A stretch of 64,000 bases of DNA from Stygiolobus azoricus (GTDB taxonomy: Archaea; Thermoproteota; Thermoprotei_A; Sulfolobales; Sulfolobaceae). The stretch spans positions 766,001-830,000 of the forward strand of contig NZ_CP045483.1 in the NCBI RefSeq assembly GCF_009729035.1. Direction: 5' to 3'. Both the position numbers and the translations under genes were made by a program. Positions 32,725 through 42,649 of the stretch are shown in pieces. The notes under the pieces are model-generated. The model saw only the letters and a list, made by a program, of their open reading frames with translations. It did not search any database and had not been told where the DNA came from. How positions within the stretch are numbered: the stretch's first letter is position 1; each line of letters begins with the position of its first letter.

Positions 32725-33957
32725 ATGATAACATTTACAGCTCCTCTCTGGGTTGGAATTGTAGTAGGATTCATAATAGGAGCTGCGGCAGAAGCATGGG
32801 GCATAGGAAATCCGGAAACACTGATTAGACTTGCTAAATGGGAAGATAGACTGTTCGTGGATTGTATTTTACTAGGAGTTGCAATTGCTACTCCAATAAT
32901 GTACGGGTTATACGCAGCGGGAGTGGGGTTCCACTGGTCTCCTAAAGCATTATATCTAATCGGAGTAGGTCTCGGCGGCCTCTTATTCGGTATCGGGCTT
33001 GCAATTTCGGGCTATTTCCCCGGTTCAACATGGATGGCATTAGGTGAGGGAAGAAGAGATGCAATATACGCAATATTTGGCGGACTTGTAGGAGCTGCTG
33101 CATGGACAGCTCTCTTTCAGACTCCAGCAGGACAATGGCTCGTTAATACCCTGAACTTCGGTAGCCAAGTTATAGGTGCAAGCCATCCGGCCGGTAAAGA
33201 ATACTTAGTACCTTGGAGTGGTCTAACGCCTATCGATCTATTCGGAATTTCATTAGTTTATGCTGCTATACTGTTCACCATAGCATATTACATACCTAGA
33301 TATAAGGGTGGTCAACACAGCTGTCTAAGGTCTACACTCAAAGGCCAAGTAAGCGATATTGAAAAAGCAAAAAGGCTTGATACAGCAATGTACTTAACTT
33401 ACGGTGGTCTACCATATAATGACAAGTCAATTGCTAAGAAATTGAACGAATATTGGGCTGTAGAGAGTAACGTAACAAGGTTCTATATGATAAGCATAGG
33501 TGGTATAGTGGGCCTTACAGTAGTTGCCGAGATGTTCATGCACCAGATCTTCGGAGAGTCTACTACGTACTCTTGGATGGCAGGTCATATATTTCTTCCA
33601 GATTTCAAGTACAGTCAAATAGTGTTCAAAGGTATTGGCTGGGAACCCTTCAGTGATATAGGAACATTGCTAGGTTCGTTCTTCGCTGCGATATTCTTGA
33701 CCCGGAGGTTTACTGCCTTTAGGAAGAATATTCCTCTAAGCTGGCAGAAGAGGTTTGGCGACAACGAGGCAATAAGGGCTCTTGGGTCATTCGGTGGGAC
33801 TGCACTAATGATGTTTGGTGCCAGAATGGCTAACGGGTGTGCATCTGGTCATATATTAAGCGGACTCTTACAGATGTCCTTAAGCGGTTGGGAATTCTTA
33901 ATTGCGGTAATGATCGGAATGCTGGTTACTGCAAGAATAGTATATGGTGAGAGGTGA
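32725..33957 (+). CDS. YeeE/YedE (TsuA-like) sulfur-compound transporter
   Basis: 410 residues with about ten membrane segments. Two half-repeats each carry the GxxxGxGxxxxGYFPG / [12 protein letters not shown] type signature; the cysteine in [23 protein letters not shown] is the conserved one used in thiosulfate passage by Tsu[12 protein letters not shown] in the middle loop adds another cysteine. Family members carry thiosulfate or related sulfur species; in a sulfur-oxidising lineage this fits, but substrate is inferred. Preceded by an unusually strong GGAGGTG site, which contrasts with the leaderless genes around it. The next small gene starts inside or just after its end. Confidence 0.85.
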   Translation: MITFTAPLWVGIVVGFIIGAAAEAWGIGNPETLIRLAKWEDRLFVDCILLGVAIATPIMYGLYAAGVGFHWSPKALYLIGVGLGGLLFGIGLAISGYFPGSTWMALGEGRRDAIYAIFGGLVGAAAWTALFQTPAGQWLVNTLNFGSQVIGASHPAGKEYLVPWSGLTPIDLFGISLVYAAILFTIAYYIPRYKGGQHSCLRSTLKGQVSDIEKAKRLDTAMYLTYGGLPYNDKSIAKKLNEYWAVESNVTRFYMISIGGIVGLTVVAEMFMHQIFGESTTYSWMAGHIFLPDFKYSQIVFKGIGWEPFSDIGTLLGSFFAAIFLTRRFTAFRKNIPLSWQKRFGDNEAIRALGSFGGTALMMFGARMANGCASGHILSGLLQMSLSGWEFLIAVMIGMLVTARIVYGER

Positions 33958-33962
33958 GAGAG

Positions 33963-34214
33963 ATGGCAGTAATTAAAGATGAAAAAAGATTGGAACAATT
34001 GGATAAGACTTTCAAAATAATATTCATAATAGGACTAATAGTGATCTTCGCAGTTGCTATTTTCGAAACTACGGGATATCAAGGATTTTCGCCGACAGCT
34101 TCTCAGGTAGCTACTGTAGGGTATATAGTAATCTTATTGCTGATAATAGCAGGTGTCATATATAGTCTATTCCCGCCATCAGTGTTAGGTAAGCCCATAG
34201 AAGGCTCACAGTAA
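33963..34214 (+). CDS. Small two-helix membrane protein, partner of the transporter
   Basis: 83 residues from ATG 33963 with GGTGAGAG just before it; the frame is also open to GTG 33954. Two hydrophobic segments: about residues 19-38 (IIFIIGLIVIFAVAIF) and 52-71 (VGYIVILLLIIAGVIY), with a basic N-terminus. Not recognised as a family. Its start sits six bases after the transporter stop, so it is co-transcribed and perhaps a subunit or accessory of that transporter. Confidence 0.7.
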   Translation: MAVIKDEKRLEQLDKTFKIIFIIGLIVIFAVAIFETTGYQGFSPTASQVATVGYIVILLLIIAGVIYSLFPPSVLGKPIEGSQ

Positions 34215-34318
34215 AAGCATTCGTTTTTCATAAATAAGTTATTTTTTACAGTTTTTGTTTCCCCATCTTCTTTTCGCATTTACCTCATTTATTTAAGCCT
34301 TGAATTCATTATCCCATT

Positions 34319-35412
34319 GTGCTGGGAGAAGAGCTTTTCAAGCTCGGTGAGGCTATTCATGGTTCCAATAAAGAGAAAGTGATCCTTAACATATTAAAGG
34401 AAAGACTCTCAGGTAATTATCCTACATATCGTGAATACCCGGTGAAGACTAAGGAATGGATAATAGACGAATTCCGGTTTACAGTTAACGGAAAGGAAGT
34501 AAAAGCTAGTTTATTACCGTATACTTACGGGTACCTAAAAGGTGTAGTAGAGAAGGATATAGCCTTTAACGTAATGCCAGAGCACCCGTTTCTCGTACCT
34601 TCGATACACGAGGAGAACTTAAAAAAGAAATATTCAGCTACAGTATTCTATGATAATGGGAAATTAAGGAGGATTAGTGTAAAGGGTGAAAAACCTGCTG
34701 TTTTCAGTTCAATACCTTTAAAGCCTGGCGATGTGGTAGAAATAGAATCTAAGAGCAGGTTAGTCGACACAATATCTTACAATCTAGAGTTTACTGTACA
34801 AGAAGGTGAAAAATATATCGTTATTGGAGCTCACGTAGATCACTGGCTATCTGGATATCATGATAATATTTTTGCTGTAGAACTTCTTTCTACTATAGAA
34901 TTTCCAAAGCTTAAACACGGCCTCAAAATTGTTTTCTTCTCATCTGAAGAGGGTCCCAGGTGTTGTAACGGCTCTGTTCAACAACCTAAAGATGGCGTAT
35001 TTACTATGATATCTCTTGATGCTTTATACCCCGATAGAGTGGTCTTTTCAGCTACTCCTGATCTATGGGATTTATCGCGGTTTTTTACGTGAAAAGAGTG
35101 GAGATGCCCACACCTTATTCCGATCACTTCCCTTACGTAATGGAAGGTTACCCAGCTATGGTTCTTTATAACGACGATTTAATTCCCTATTATCATTCAG
35201 ATCAAGACGTACCAATAGATTCGGACAGAGCGTACGCGGAAGAGCTAAGAAAATCATTGATTAGATTTCTGGTCGAATTAGATAAGATGAGAGATGAGGG
35301 GTTAAATGAGAAGTTCTTTAAGTACGCTGAAAGTAGAGGAATAAAATTTCTAGAAAGAAAAGGAAGTATAATTCCTTATGGTCTCACTTCAAAGTTGAGG
35401 GGCGAGAGATGA
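34319..35412 (+). pseudogene. M28-like metallopeptidase, interrupted by one frameshift
   Basis: Two adjacent frames make one peptidase of about 363 residues. The first (34319-35092) contains VIGAHVDHWLSGYHDNIFAVELL with the metal-binding His and Asp, FFSSEEGPRCCNGS with the general-base Glu and metal Glu, and MISLDALYPD. The second (from about 35087) contains YSDHFPYVMEGYPAMVLYN and YYHSDQD with the last ligands. They join by a -1 shift (or one missing base) in the T6 run at 35081-35086: in the zero frame CGG TTT TTT ACG TGA ends the first part. GTG 34319 is about 26 bases after a TATA-like TTTATTTAA, so the gene looks leaderless and otherwise intact. Confidence 0.75.
35081..35086 (+). other. 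T6 frameshift site in the peptidase
   Basis: GG followed by TTTTTT and ACG. A seventh T, or a -1 slip, restores the open frame that carries the last metal ligands. The octamer GTTTTTTA recurs at the frameshift of the radical SAM gene on the other strand. Confidence 0.6.
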
Positions 35413-35414
35413 CT

Positions 35415-35575
35415 CCTTCTTGCTAACTAGGGTTTTCCTCATCGATTTCCTCTTAGATTTGGAGGTGATCAAGAGAGTCGAAGACCACCATTCAAGTCCG
35501 TTGTTGTAATAATGCTATGGTTTTTTCATAACCACAAGCACATTTATATCTTGTCAGCCTTTTTTAACGGTTGCT
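35415..35575 (-). mobile_element. Degraded IS200/IS605 TnpB-like remnant
   Basis: On the complement a stretch reading RLTRYKCACGYEKTIALLQ resembles the second half of the TnpB zinc ribbon (CxxCGYE...), followed in a shifted frame by NGGLRLS-stop-SPPNLRGNR, like the usual TnpB tail. Stops and shifts interrupt it, so this is a short relic. No intact terminal hairpins seen. Assignment by eye only. Confidence 0.35.
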
Positions 35576-36098
35576 TTAGGAGGTTAGATAAATGATAAGG
35601 CTATTGAAGAGGATAAATCACAAATTACTTGCCGTATTTTCAGTGTTTTATTATCACTTTTCGTACTACTACTCTCGATTAGTAACTTAGCCTTGGTAGA
35701 TTCCTTCTGTTCGGTTTATCGTTAATTTATCTTATTCATTCATCAAATATAATCTCGTAGGAGAATGAATTAATATCTAGCAATTATAGAGCGACTGGAC
35801 TCCTCTCTTTCATTTATAGTTAGGTTTTATCGTATATATACTTGTACCTCCACTAGGTATCTAATTGCTTATGAAGTTAAAACATTCTAAATACTCAATT
35901 CAAACAACTTACGATTTAACAAATGAACGTGTTTGATAATTTTATTTATTTTAGATTTAGTTAAAAAATTCAAAAAGTTTATCCATTTAATTTTTCCCAA
36001 AATTACTTACTACTACTTTTTATAAAATTCTATGTTAAACTGAAAGATTTTCTTTAATATATTTTGTATCTTTTGCAACAACTATATTAAACTTCTTA
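35576..36098. other. AT-rich non-coding stretch
   Basis: Between the TnpB-like relic and the MFS transporter gene. One 32-codon frame with an AGGAGGT before its ATG (35592-35690) is present but unconvincing. Otherwise I see no gene, repeat or RNA; it is probably decayed DNA. Confidence 0.5.
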
Positions 36099-37172
36099 TT
36101 AGAATAATTTAAAAAAGAAGAAAATTAAAAGAATAATAAGGTTAAGGATAATTGATACTGTTAGTTGTGTTCCTAAATTCATGAAAGAAAAGAGATAAAT
36201 TATTAAAGAGAAAGAAAGTTCTCTAAACAGTAAATAAAGACTCATATATGAATTCCTCTCATTAGCGGTAGAGTATCTAGTTATATAAACTGAAGCTAAG
36301 GGATAAATAATACCATGAGAAATGCCAAGTATAAATGCTGCTATAATATCTACAATATAAGTCTGCTCAAAAAGTATTGCAAAGCCTAATGCTGTTAAAA
36401 TGATAGAAAGTGAGGAAAGAATCTCAAGTTTCTTGGTTTTTATAGTACTAAGTAAAGTCCTTGATAGTACAGTGGATGCAAAAAATGGGATAAAAATAGA
36501 GTAAGCTATCCCAGTACTTAAGTGCTTATTAACAACAAGGTAAACTGGTAAGAACGTAGAGATAACACTAAATCCGGTAACGTAAGAGATCGTGATTAAA
36601 ATTGATATAATGATTCCATAATTAACTTTTAATTTCAGGTTAAACATTTCCTTTTTATCTTCCATTCTTTGTATCAAGCTATAAGTAAAAAGAACTAATG
36701 ACAATACCAGATAGAATATAAAGAGAAGTTTAAAGCCCATGAAAAGCATTATGAGTGTTTGAACCATTGGTTGTACGATAGTAGAGATACTGAGAATTAA
36801 AGAGTAAAGATAGAGATGCTCTTCACCATAAAAAGAGGCGATTGTAAGCATATAAGCTATTATAATTCCGAAAGAAAACCCAGCCATAGCATTAGATATA
36901 TAAAATAGCAAAGAATTTTTTATAATTATTATAAAGATTATAGAGATAATAACAAAAAATGTAGCTAGGCGAAAAATTAACCTTCTGAATAAAAAGAAAG
37001 AGACGAATGTACCTATGAGAGAAAATATGTATAGGTAAACTTCGACTAAACTGAAGTCTATAATGTTGTAATATACTTTTGCCAATATTGGCGAAGTAGT
37101 ATAAAAGAAATTATAAATAAAGCGAGAAAAGAATAGTGACAAATAAAACAATAAAATGATTTTATCTTTCAT
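36099..37172 (-). CDS. Major facilitator superfamily-like transporter
   Basis: 357 residues, very hydrophobic, with roughly eleven or twelve membrane segments and little else. The middle loop QRMEDKKEMFNLKLKVNYG separates two halves of about six helices, as in MFS carriers; a short LGISHGIIYPLASVYITRY stretch near residue 290 fits a late MFS helix. Composition is strongly A/T at third positions, more than the core genes here. Its ATG overlaps the stop of the radical SAM frame (TAATG), so it is coupled to it; a natural reading is export or uptake of the product or substrate of that enzyme. Substrate unknown. Confidence 0.75.
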   Translation of the reverse strand: MKDKIILLFYLSLFFSRFIYNFFYTTSPILAKVYYNIIDFSLVEVYLYIFSLIGTFVSFFLFRRLIFRLATFFVIISIIFIIIIKNSLLFYISNAMAGFSFGIIIAYMLTIASFYGEEHLYLYSLILSISTIVQPMVQTLIMLFMGFKLLFIFYLVLSLVLFTYSLIQRMEDKKEMFNLKLKVNYGIIISILITISYVTGFSVISTFLPVYLVVNKHLSTGIAYSIFIPFFASTVLSRTLLSTIKTKKLEILSSLSIILTALGFAILFEQTYIVDIIAAFILGISHGIIYPLASVYITRYSTANERNSYMSLYLLFRELSFSLIIYLFSFMNLGTQLTVSIILNLIILLIFFFFKLF

Positions 37173-38311
37173 TAGTCCACCCAGCCGTTAGGTTTTTCTT
37201 GCCTTAACATATTCCATACTATTTCGTCTTGGTCTGGTTTAAATGAGAAACAAAGTGGAACATAGTTATCAAAATACAAATTGATTTGATTAGTACAAGG
37301 AGTATATTCGTTCATCTTGTGATTTACTGTTTCGTTTTGATATTCTTCCCAAGTAATTTTCTTATCATCGTAATTAGCTATGTGGTGAATTAAAGAAAGA
37401 AGTGATGAACACACTCTAAGTATCCCATTAGGGTGTATAAGAACTCTTTCTCCCATTTTAACTGGACAGTATCCATAAAACTTCTTGTTTTTCTCAAATT
37501 CTTCTCTTGTTACAAAGTGCTGAGGTAATCTTACCTTATATTTTATATTCATTATTAACTATTTTAGTTCTAATATTTTTGTATATTTCTATCCAATCAT
37601 ATGGATTTATCGCAACGTGTTGATCCCAAGCATCAACTTCTGTTCCCATCCTAAATATTACGTGGAAGTTTATCCTACTTACTCCTAGCTCTTCTGCAAA
37701 TCTAATCATTCTATCTACTAAAGCCCACTTTTCACTCCCATCTGTTGGTATTAAGTACTTTGTAACTGTAGTAGTGATGTTAACATTATAACCTTTTTTA
37801 ATTGCTCGTGTTAAATTACTAATTGCTATTTTAAATGTACCTCTTCCTCTAAGTTTATCATGAATTTCTGGTGTAGGTCCATCAATACTAAAGCTAATTT
37901 CATCAAGAAGTTTAAATTCCTCTTTATCAAGTAGTTTATCTATTAAAAGTCCATTAGTAACTATCCTAATATATTTATAATTATATACTTTTTTAGCCGC
38001 ATAAATTAATGTAAGTAGACCTCTCCATTCATTAGTAATATCATATAGAGTGGGTTCTCCTCCTAGTATTGATAATTTTATTGCGCCAAGTTTTCTAAAG
38101 GTATAAATTAGTTTCAATGCTATTTCTAAGGGAATCTCTCTTTTACGTAATTTTCCACTTATTATATTAGGTTTGTAAATACAATGTTCACATAATAAGT
38201 TACAATTATCAGTCACATATAAAAAACTTGTCTGATTCTATCTTTAAAATAATTTTTTACTTTATCATCAAGATCCATGGTTTCTAATGGAATTTTATCT
38301 ACTGTTATCAT
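37172..38311 (-). pseudogene. Radical SAM protein with SPASM-like tail, frame broken twice
   Basis: Three frames make one protein of about 378 residues. Part 1 (38311 to about 38221) begins MITVDKIPLETM and runs to IRQVF; part 2 (from 38216) has the cluster motif VTDNCNLLCEHCIYK (CxxxCxxC), LSILGGEPTLYD and SFSIDGPTPEIHDKLRGRG; part 3 (from 37552) has YCPVKMGERVLIHPNGILRVC and later cysteines, like a SPASM/twitch auxiliary-cluster region. Joining 1 to 2 needs one more T in the T6 run (38221-38226); joining 2 to 3 needs one fewer A in the A4 run (37541-37544). Either a decaying gene, sequence errors or recoding. Pairs with the MFS gene downstream. Confidence 0.7.
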
Positions 38312-38448
38312 ATTATAAATCTATTGAGTAAGTTTTTTAGTCTTTAGTTTGAAAAGAATATTTATGTCATATTAAACTCTGTTAATCTTTATAGTATTAA
38401 GACTTTCCTTAGATTAAGTTTTTTATTTTTTAGTTAATATTGTATCCT

Positions 38449-38889
38449 ATGAACAGACATCCTCAGATACTTTCGGTTCATCTCTTTTTGGTGAAGGAAG
38501 GCAAAATTCTTCTGCAATTAAGGAAGAATACAGGATATATGGATGGCTGGTGGAGTGTAATAGCTGGCCATGTTGAAGCTAGGGAATCTGCAACAAACGC
38601 GATGATAAGAGAAGCTACGGAAGAGGCTGGAATAAAACTTAGTCGTGAGGATTTAGTGCTTGTCCATGTAATGCATAGATTTGAAAACCAAGAGAGAGTA
38701 GACTTTTTCTTTAAGGCGATTAAGTGGATAGGTGAACCCACAATTAAAGAACCCAATAAGGCTGAAGCTTTAAGATGGTTTGAGCTTAGCAAACTTCCAG
38801 AAAATGTAGTTCCTTATGTAAGACAAGCACTCGAATTAGGACTATTAAAAGGACAAATATATAGCGAATTTGGTTGGGAAAGGAATTAA
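38449..38889 (+). CDS. Nudix hydrolase
   Basis: 146 residues from ATG 38449 (a TTG at 38440 is an alternative). The Nudix box is complete: GHVEARESATNAMIREATEEAGI. Hydrolyses a nucleoside diphosphate linked to another group; the closest-looking subfamily is the MutT/dNTP-type with EALRWFELSKLPENVVPYV near the end, but substrate is open. The gene stands alone beside the radical SAM-MFS pair, facing away from it. No clear ribosome site, so probably leaderless. Confidence 0.88.
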   Translation: MNRHPQILSVHLFLVKEGKILLQLRKNTGYMDGWWSVIAGHVEARESATNAMIREATEEAGIKLSREDLVLVHVMHRFENQERVDFFFKAIKWIGEPTIKEPNKAEALRWFELSKLPENVVPYVRQALELGLLKGQIYSEFGWERN

Positions 38890-39065
38890 ATAAATTGAAA
38901 ACTTACTATATTATCTAAATATCTAACAGTGAGCTTGTCTACCTACCTTTATACCCCTCCCTTCCATAAATTCATTTTACAAAATAATTGCAGTGCATAA
39001 TTCTTTTTAAACCAGAAATCTTGTAATTAGGAAAAAGTTAAGGTAGATGGATTTAATTTAATTAG

Positions 39066-40184
<1,119 letters not shown>

Positions 40185-41159
40185 ATGAGGACTATAATTT
40201 TAGGCGGAGGATTTGCAGGTTTATCTGCTTTAAAAACAAATCCTGACGCTTTACTTATAGATCAGAAAAGTTATTTTACTCTCACCCATAGGCTAGTGGA
40301 TGTAATAAAGACTGGGGATCCGAAATTAGCTAAGATCCCTTACCATAAAGTGTTAGTTGCTAGAGTGAGGAATGTAGATTTTAGGAAAAAAGTAGTTATC
40401 ACTGACAAGGGTGAGTTCCAATATGATAAATTGATAATAGCATTAGGATATTCTCAGAAAATTTTTCCTTTCACTGAGAAAGTCGAGGACATACAGGATT
40501 CTCTCGAATTAAGGAATAAACTGTTGAGGGCTAAGTCTGTCACAGTATTAGGCGGAGGTAATTTAGGTGTTGAATTAGCAGGGATTATTAAAGAAATGGA
40601 TCCGTTGAAGGAAGTTTACCTAATAGAAGTGCAAGATAGGCTTTTACCTTTTATGAGTAAGGAGTCTTCAACTTATGCTTATGAATTGTTAACTGGATTG
40701 GGAGTAAAGGTATTACTTAAGAATAAAGTAGAAAAGATAGAGAAGAATCTAGTAGTAACTAACGATCATGAGATTAGGACTGACCTCATAATTTCATCGG
40801 TTGGATTTAAGGGGTCCCCGATGATCAGTGAGATTGGACTGACCAATATAAATGGTAGGATGATAGTAGATGATTACCTTAAGTCGGCTGATTACGATGA
40901 CGTATATGGGGCAGGGGATTGTGCGACGACAAAGAAGTTCATACCAATGTCTGCTCAAGTGGCAGTCCAAGCGGGTAGGAGGGCAATGTTGAATGCGCTA
41001 GGGGAGGATGAAAAATTTAGGTTTAACCAACTAGCCATAGTTGTCAGAATAGGAGGAATTTATTTTGGTGACTTTCATGGTAAATTTGTGAAAGGTGAGC
41101 TAGCTGAATTAGCAGAAAAAGTGGGTATATTTAGAGCTATTAGGCTTGTAATGCCGTAA
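40185..41159 (+). CDS. NDH-2-like NAD(P)H dehydrogenase / pyridine nucleotide-disulfide oxidoreductase
   Basis: 324 residues. FAD fold at the N-terminus (RTIILGGGFAGLSAL), second NAD(P)H fold (SVTVLGGGNLGVELAGII) near 120, and the FAD-closing DDVYGAGDCATTK near 245. The HRLVDVIKTGD segment and overall layout fit type II NADH dehydrogenases, which pass electrons to quinone at the membrane face; the protein is shorter than bacterial NDH-2 (about 400 residues), missing part of the C-terminal membrane anchor. A sulfide:quinone oxidoreductase-like relative is an alternative, though the paired redox cysteines of that family are not seen. Confidence 0.8.
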   Translation: MRTIILGGGFAGLSALKTNPDALLIDQKSYFTLTHRLVDVIKTGDPKLAKIPYHKVLVARVRNVDFRKKVVITDKGEFQYDKLIIALGYSQKIFPFTEKVEDIQDSLELRNKLLRAKSVTVLGGGNLGVELAGIIKEMDPLKEVYLIEVQDRLLPFMSKESSTYAYELLTGLGVKVLLKNKVEKIEKNLVVTNDHEIRTDLIISSVGFKGSPMISEIGLTNINGRMIVDDYLKSADYDDVYGAGDCATTKKFIPMSAQVAVQAGRRAMLNALGEDEKFRFNQLAIVVRIGGIYFGDFHGKFVKGELAELAEKVGIFRAIRLVMP

Positions 41160-41219
41160 AAACGTTTTGACGGTATTAACGAGATAAAACTTTAAAATAA
41201 TTGGGTAAAATAATAATTT

Positions 41220-41309
41220 GCCGCCGTAGCTCAGACTGGTAGAGCGCCGGCCTTGTAAGGTCTATCTCGAGATAGCCGGTGGTCCGGGGTTCAAGTCCCC
41301 GCGGCGGCT
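41220..41309 (+). tRNA. tRNA-Thr (TGT), with 16-base intron
   Basis: Acceptor GCCGCCG (41220-41226) pairs with CGGCGGC (41302-41308), discriminator T. Anticodon stem CCGGC/GCCGG; 23 bases lie between, of which 16 after position 37 would be the intron, leaving loop CTTGTAA with anticodon TGT. T-arm CGGGG TTCAAGT CCCCG. The last 19 bases also encode, on the other strand, the end of a small RHH gene. Confidence 0.93.
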
Positions 41310-41437
41310 TTCTTTTCTCTCAGATATTTTATTAGGGCCTCTCTTATTATTTCGCTCCTTGTGTTTCTGGAATTAACTGCATAGAGGTCAAGCTCTTGGA
41401 GTAACTCTTCTTCGACTTTGAATGTGATAACTCTCAT
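41291..41437 (-). CDS. Tiny ribbon-helix-helix (CopG-type) DNA-binding protein
   Basis: 48 residues beginning MRVITFKVEEELLQELDLYA. The strand (VITFKVE), the first helix and the second helix after the turn (NSRNTRSEIIREALIKYLREK) are a clear ribbon-helix-helix fold as in CopG/MetJ-type dimeric repressors. Length is typical for archaeal members. The last codons (AAAGT and stop) are read from the complement of the tRNA-Thr acceptor and T-arm. No toxin partner is next to it, so it is more likely a stand-alone regulator than an antitoxin; the target is unknown. Confidence 0.8.
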   Translation of the reverse strand: MRVITFKVEEELLQELDLYAVNSRNTRSEIIREALIKYLREKKAAAGT

Positions 41438-41506
41438 GCTCCCTCAGTATTACCTTTTACGTAGATTATAAATAAGGGATTTTTAGCTTAAGTTAGAATA
41501 GAGAGA

Positions 41507-42649
41507 CTAGACTGAAACTAATACCTTTGCCTCCGTAAGTATTTCATCAATTATTTTCTCTAAGAACGGAGGATCATTTTCATCTATTATGAAACCTTTA
41601 ATTATCATGGACTCTGCCTCTTTTCTGCTGAACCCTCTAGTCTCCAGATAAAAGATAAGCTCATCTGGTACTCTCGAAACTGAAGCTGAGTGCTTTGCTA
41701 GTTGAACCCTCCCAGTCTTGACCTCTAACATTGGAGCAACTACTGCTTTAGAGTCCTTACCGATGTTATACGCTCTACCTATTATAGATGTTGAGGAATC
41801 TAACGCCTCTTCTGACACTACTGCATCTCCTCCTATTACAGACAATGCGGAATCTGTAGATATAGCCTTTAGCACGCCATCGCTTTTACTCCTTTTACCT
41901 TTATGAATCACATTCACTCTTACGTTTATATTATCATCATTTAATCCTATGGCCTTTACTGAAAATTTTGATGCCGCATTTTCCATTAATTCAATTGAGT
42001 AATTCAAGTGTGATATAAACGACCTTGAGGTGAAAATGTTGGTGTTAAGCTCTCCTTCGACTAATGCCCTGGAATAAACGAATAAGTTAGGGGAAAGACC
42101 TATTATAGTAAGGTTTAACTGTGCATCTCTTCCTACTTCAAAGGATATAACAGAGGACGTCATTCCATCTTTCGGACTATCGCTCATGTAAACGAAGTCC
42201 ATCGTGTCTCCGTCTTCTACTTTAACCTCTAAATTGAGGGGGTAAAATACTCCTTCAGAAGATGTGTGATAAAATAGGATCTTCTTTGACTTAAAATTGG
42301 ACGAAGATATTGTGACCTTGTTTGATAATGCGAGGGTTAGGCTTACTAGCTTATGTTCCTCGGCTTTTATAAGTGAGTTAGTGGGTTCATCCTTTGTTTC
42401 GATCTCAGATGGATAAGTAATTTCAGTATAACCCTCTATCTTTCTTCCTTCTTTTGACGGTAAAAAATCCTTAACTTGTAGGTTCAATTTTTCAAATCTG
42501 CTCCAGTCTGTGTAGTGTTTTAGAGTGGGAGAATCGCTAATCCTCTGGTAAGGGAGGGATAAATATAATGACAAAAGTCTTTCTCTTTCACTTTTATTAC
42601 TAAACTTTGAAATATATTGTTGAGCTGAGGAAAAATCTATTATGGCCAT
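41507..42649 (-). CDS. sufD: Fe-S assembly scaffold protein SufD
   Basis: 380 residues. SufB/SufD-type beta-helix protein; C-terminal end has the family pattern VQLAKHSASVSRVPDELIFYLETRGFSRKEAESMIIKGFI. It partners SufB and SufC in building iron-sulfur clusters in the cytosol. Its start shares one base with the sufB stop (TAATG), so translation is coupled. Only the C-terminal third is strongly conserved; the rest was assigned from context and the repeated beta pattern. Confidence 0.93.
   Translation of the reverse strand: MAIIDFSSAQQYISKFSNKSERERLLSLYLSLPYQRISDSPTLKHYTDWSRFEKLNLQVKDFLPSKEGRKIEGYTEITYPSEIETKDEPTNSLIKAEEHKLVSLTLALSNKVTISSSNFKSKKILFYHTSSEGVFYPLNLEVKVEDGDTMDFVYMSDSPKDGMTSSVISFEVGRDAQLNLTIIGLSPNLFVYSRALVEGELNTNIFTSRSFISHLNYSIELMENAASKFSVKAIGLNDDNINVRVNVIHKGKRSKSDGVLKAISTDSALSVIGGDAVVSEEALDSSTSIIGRAYNIGKDSKAVVAPMLEVKTGRVQLAKHSASVSRVPDELIFYLETRGFSRKEAESMIIKGFIIDENDPPFLEKIIDEILTEAKVLVSV

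Noticed and set aside
35592-35690. 32-codon frame with AGGAGGT before its ATG in the accessory gap.
   Set aside because: Very short, unlike any family I know, and sits opposite the TnpB-like relic region; the ribosome-like site may be chance.
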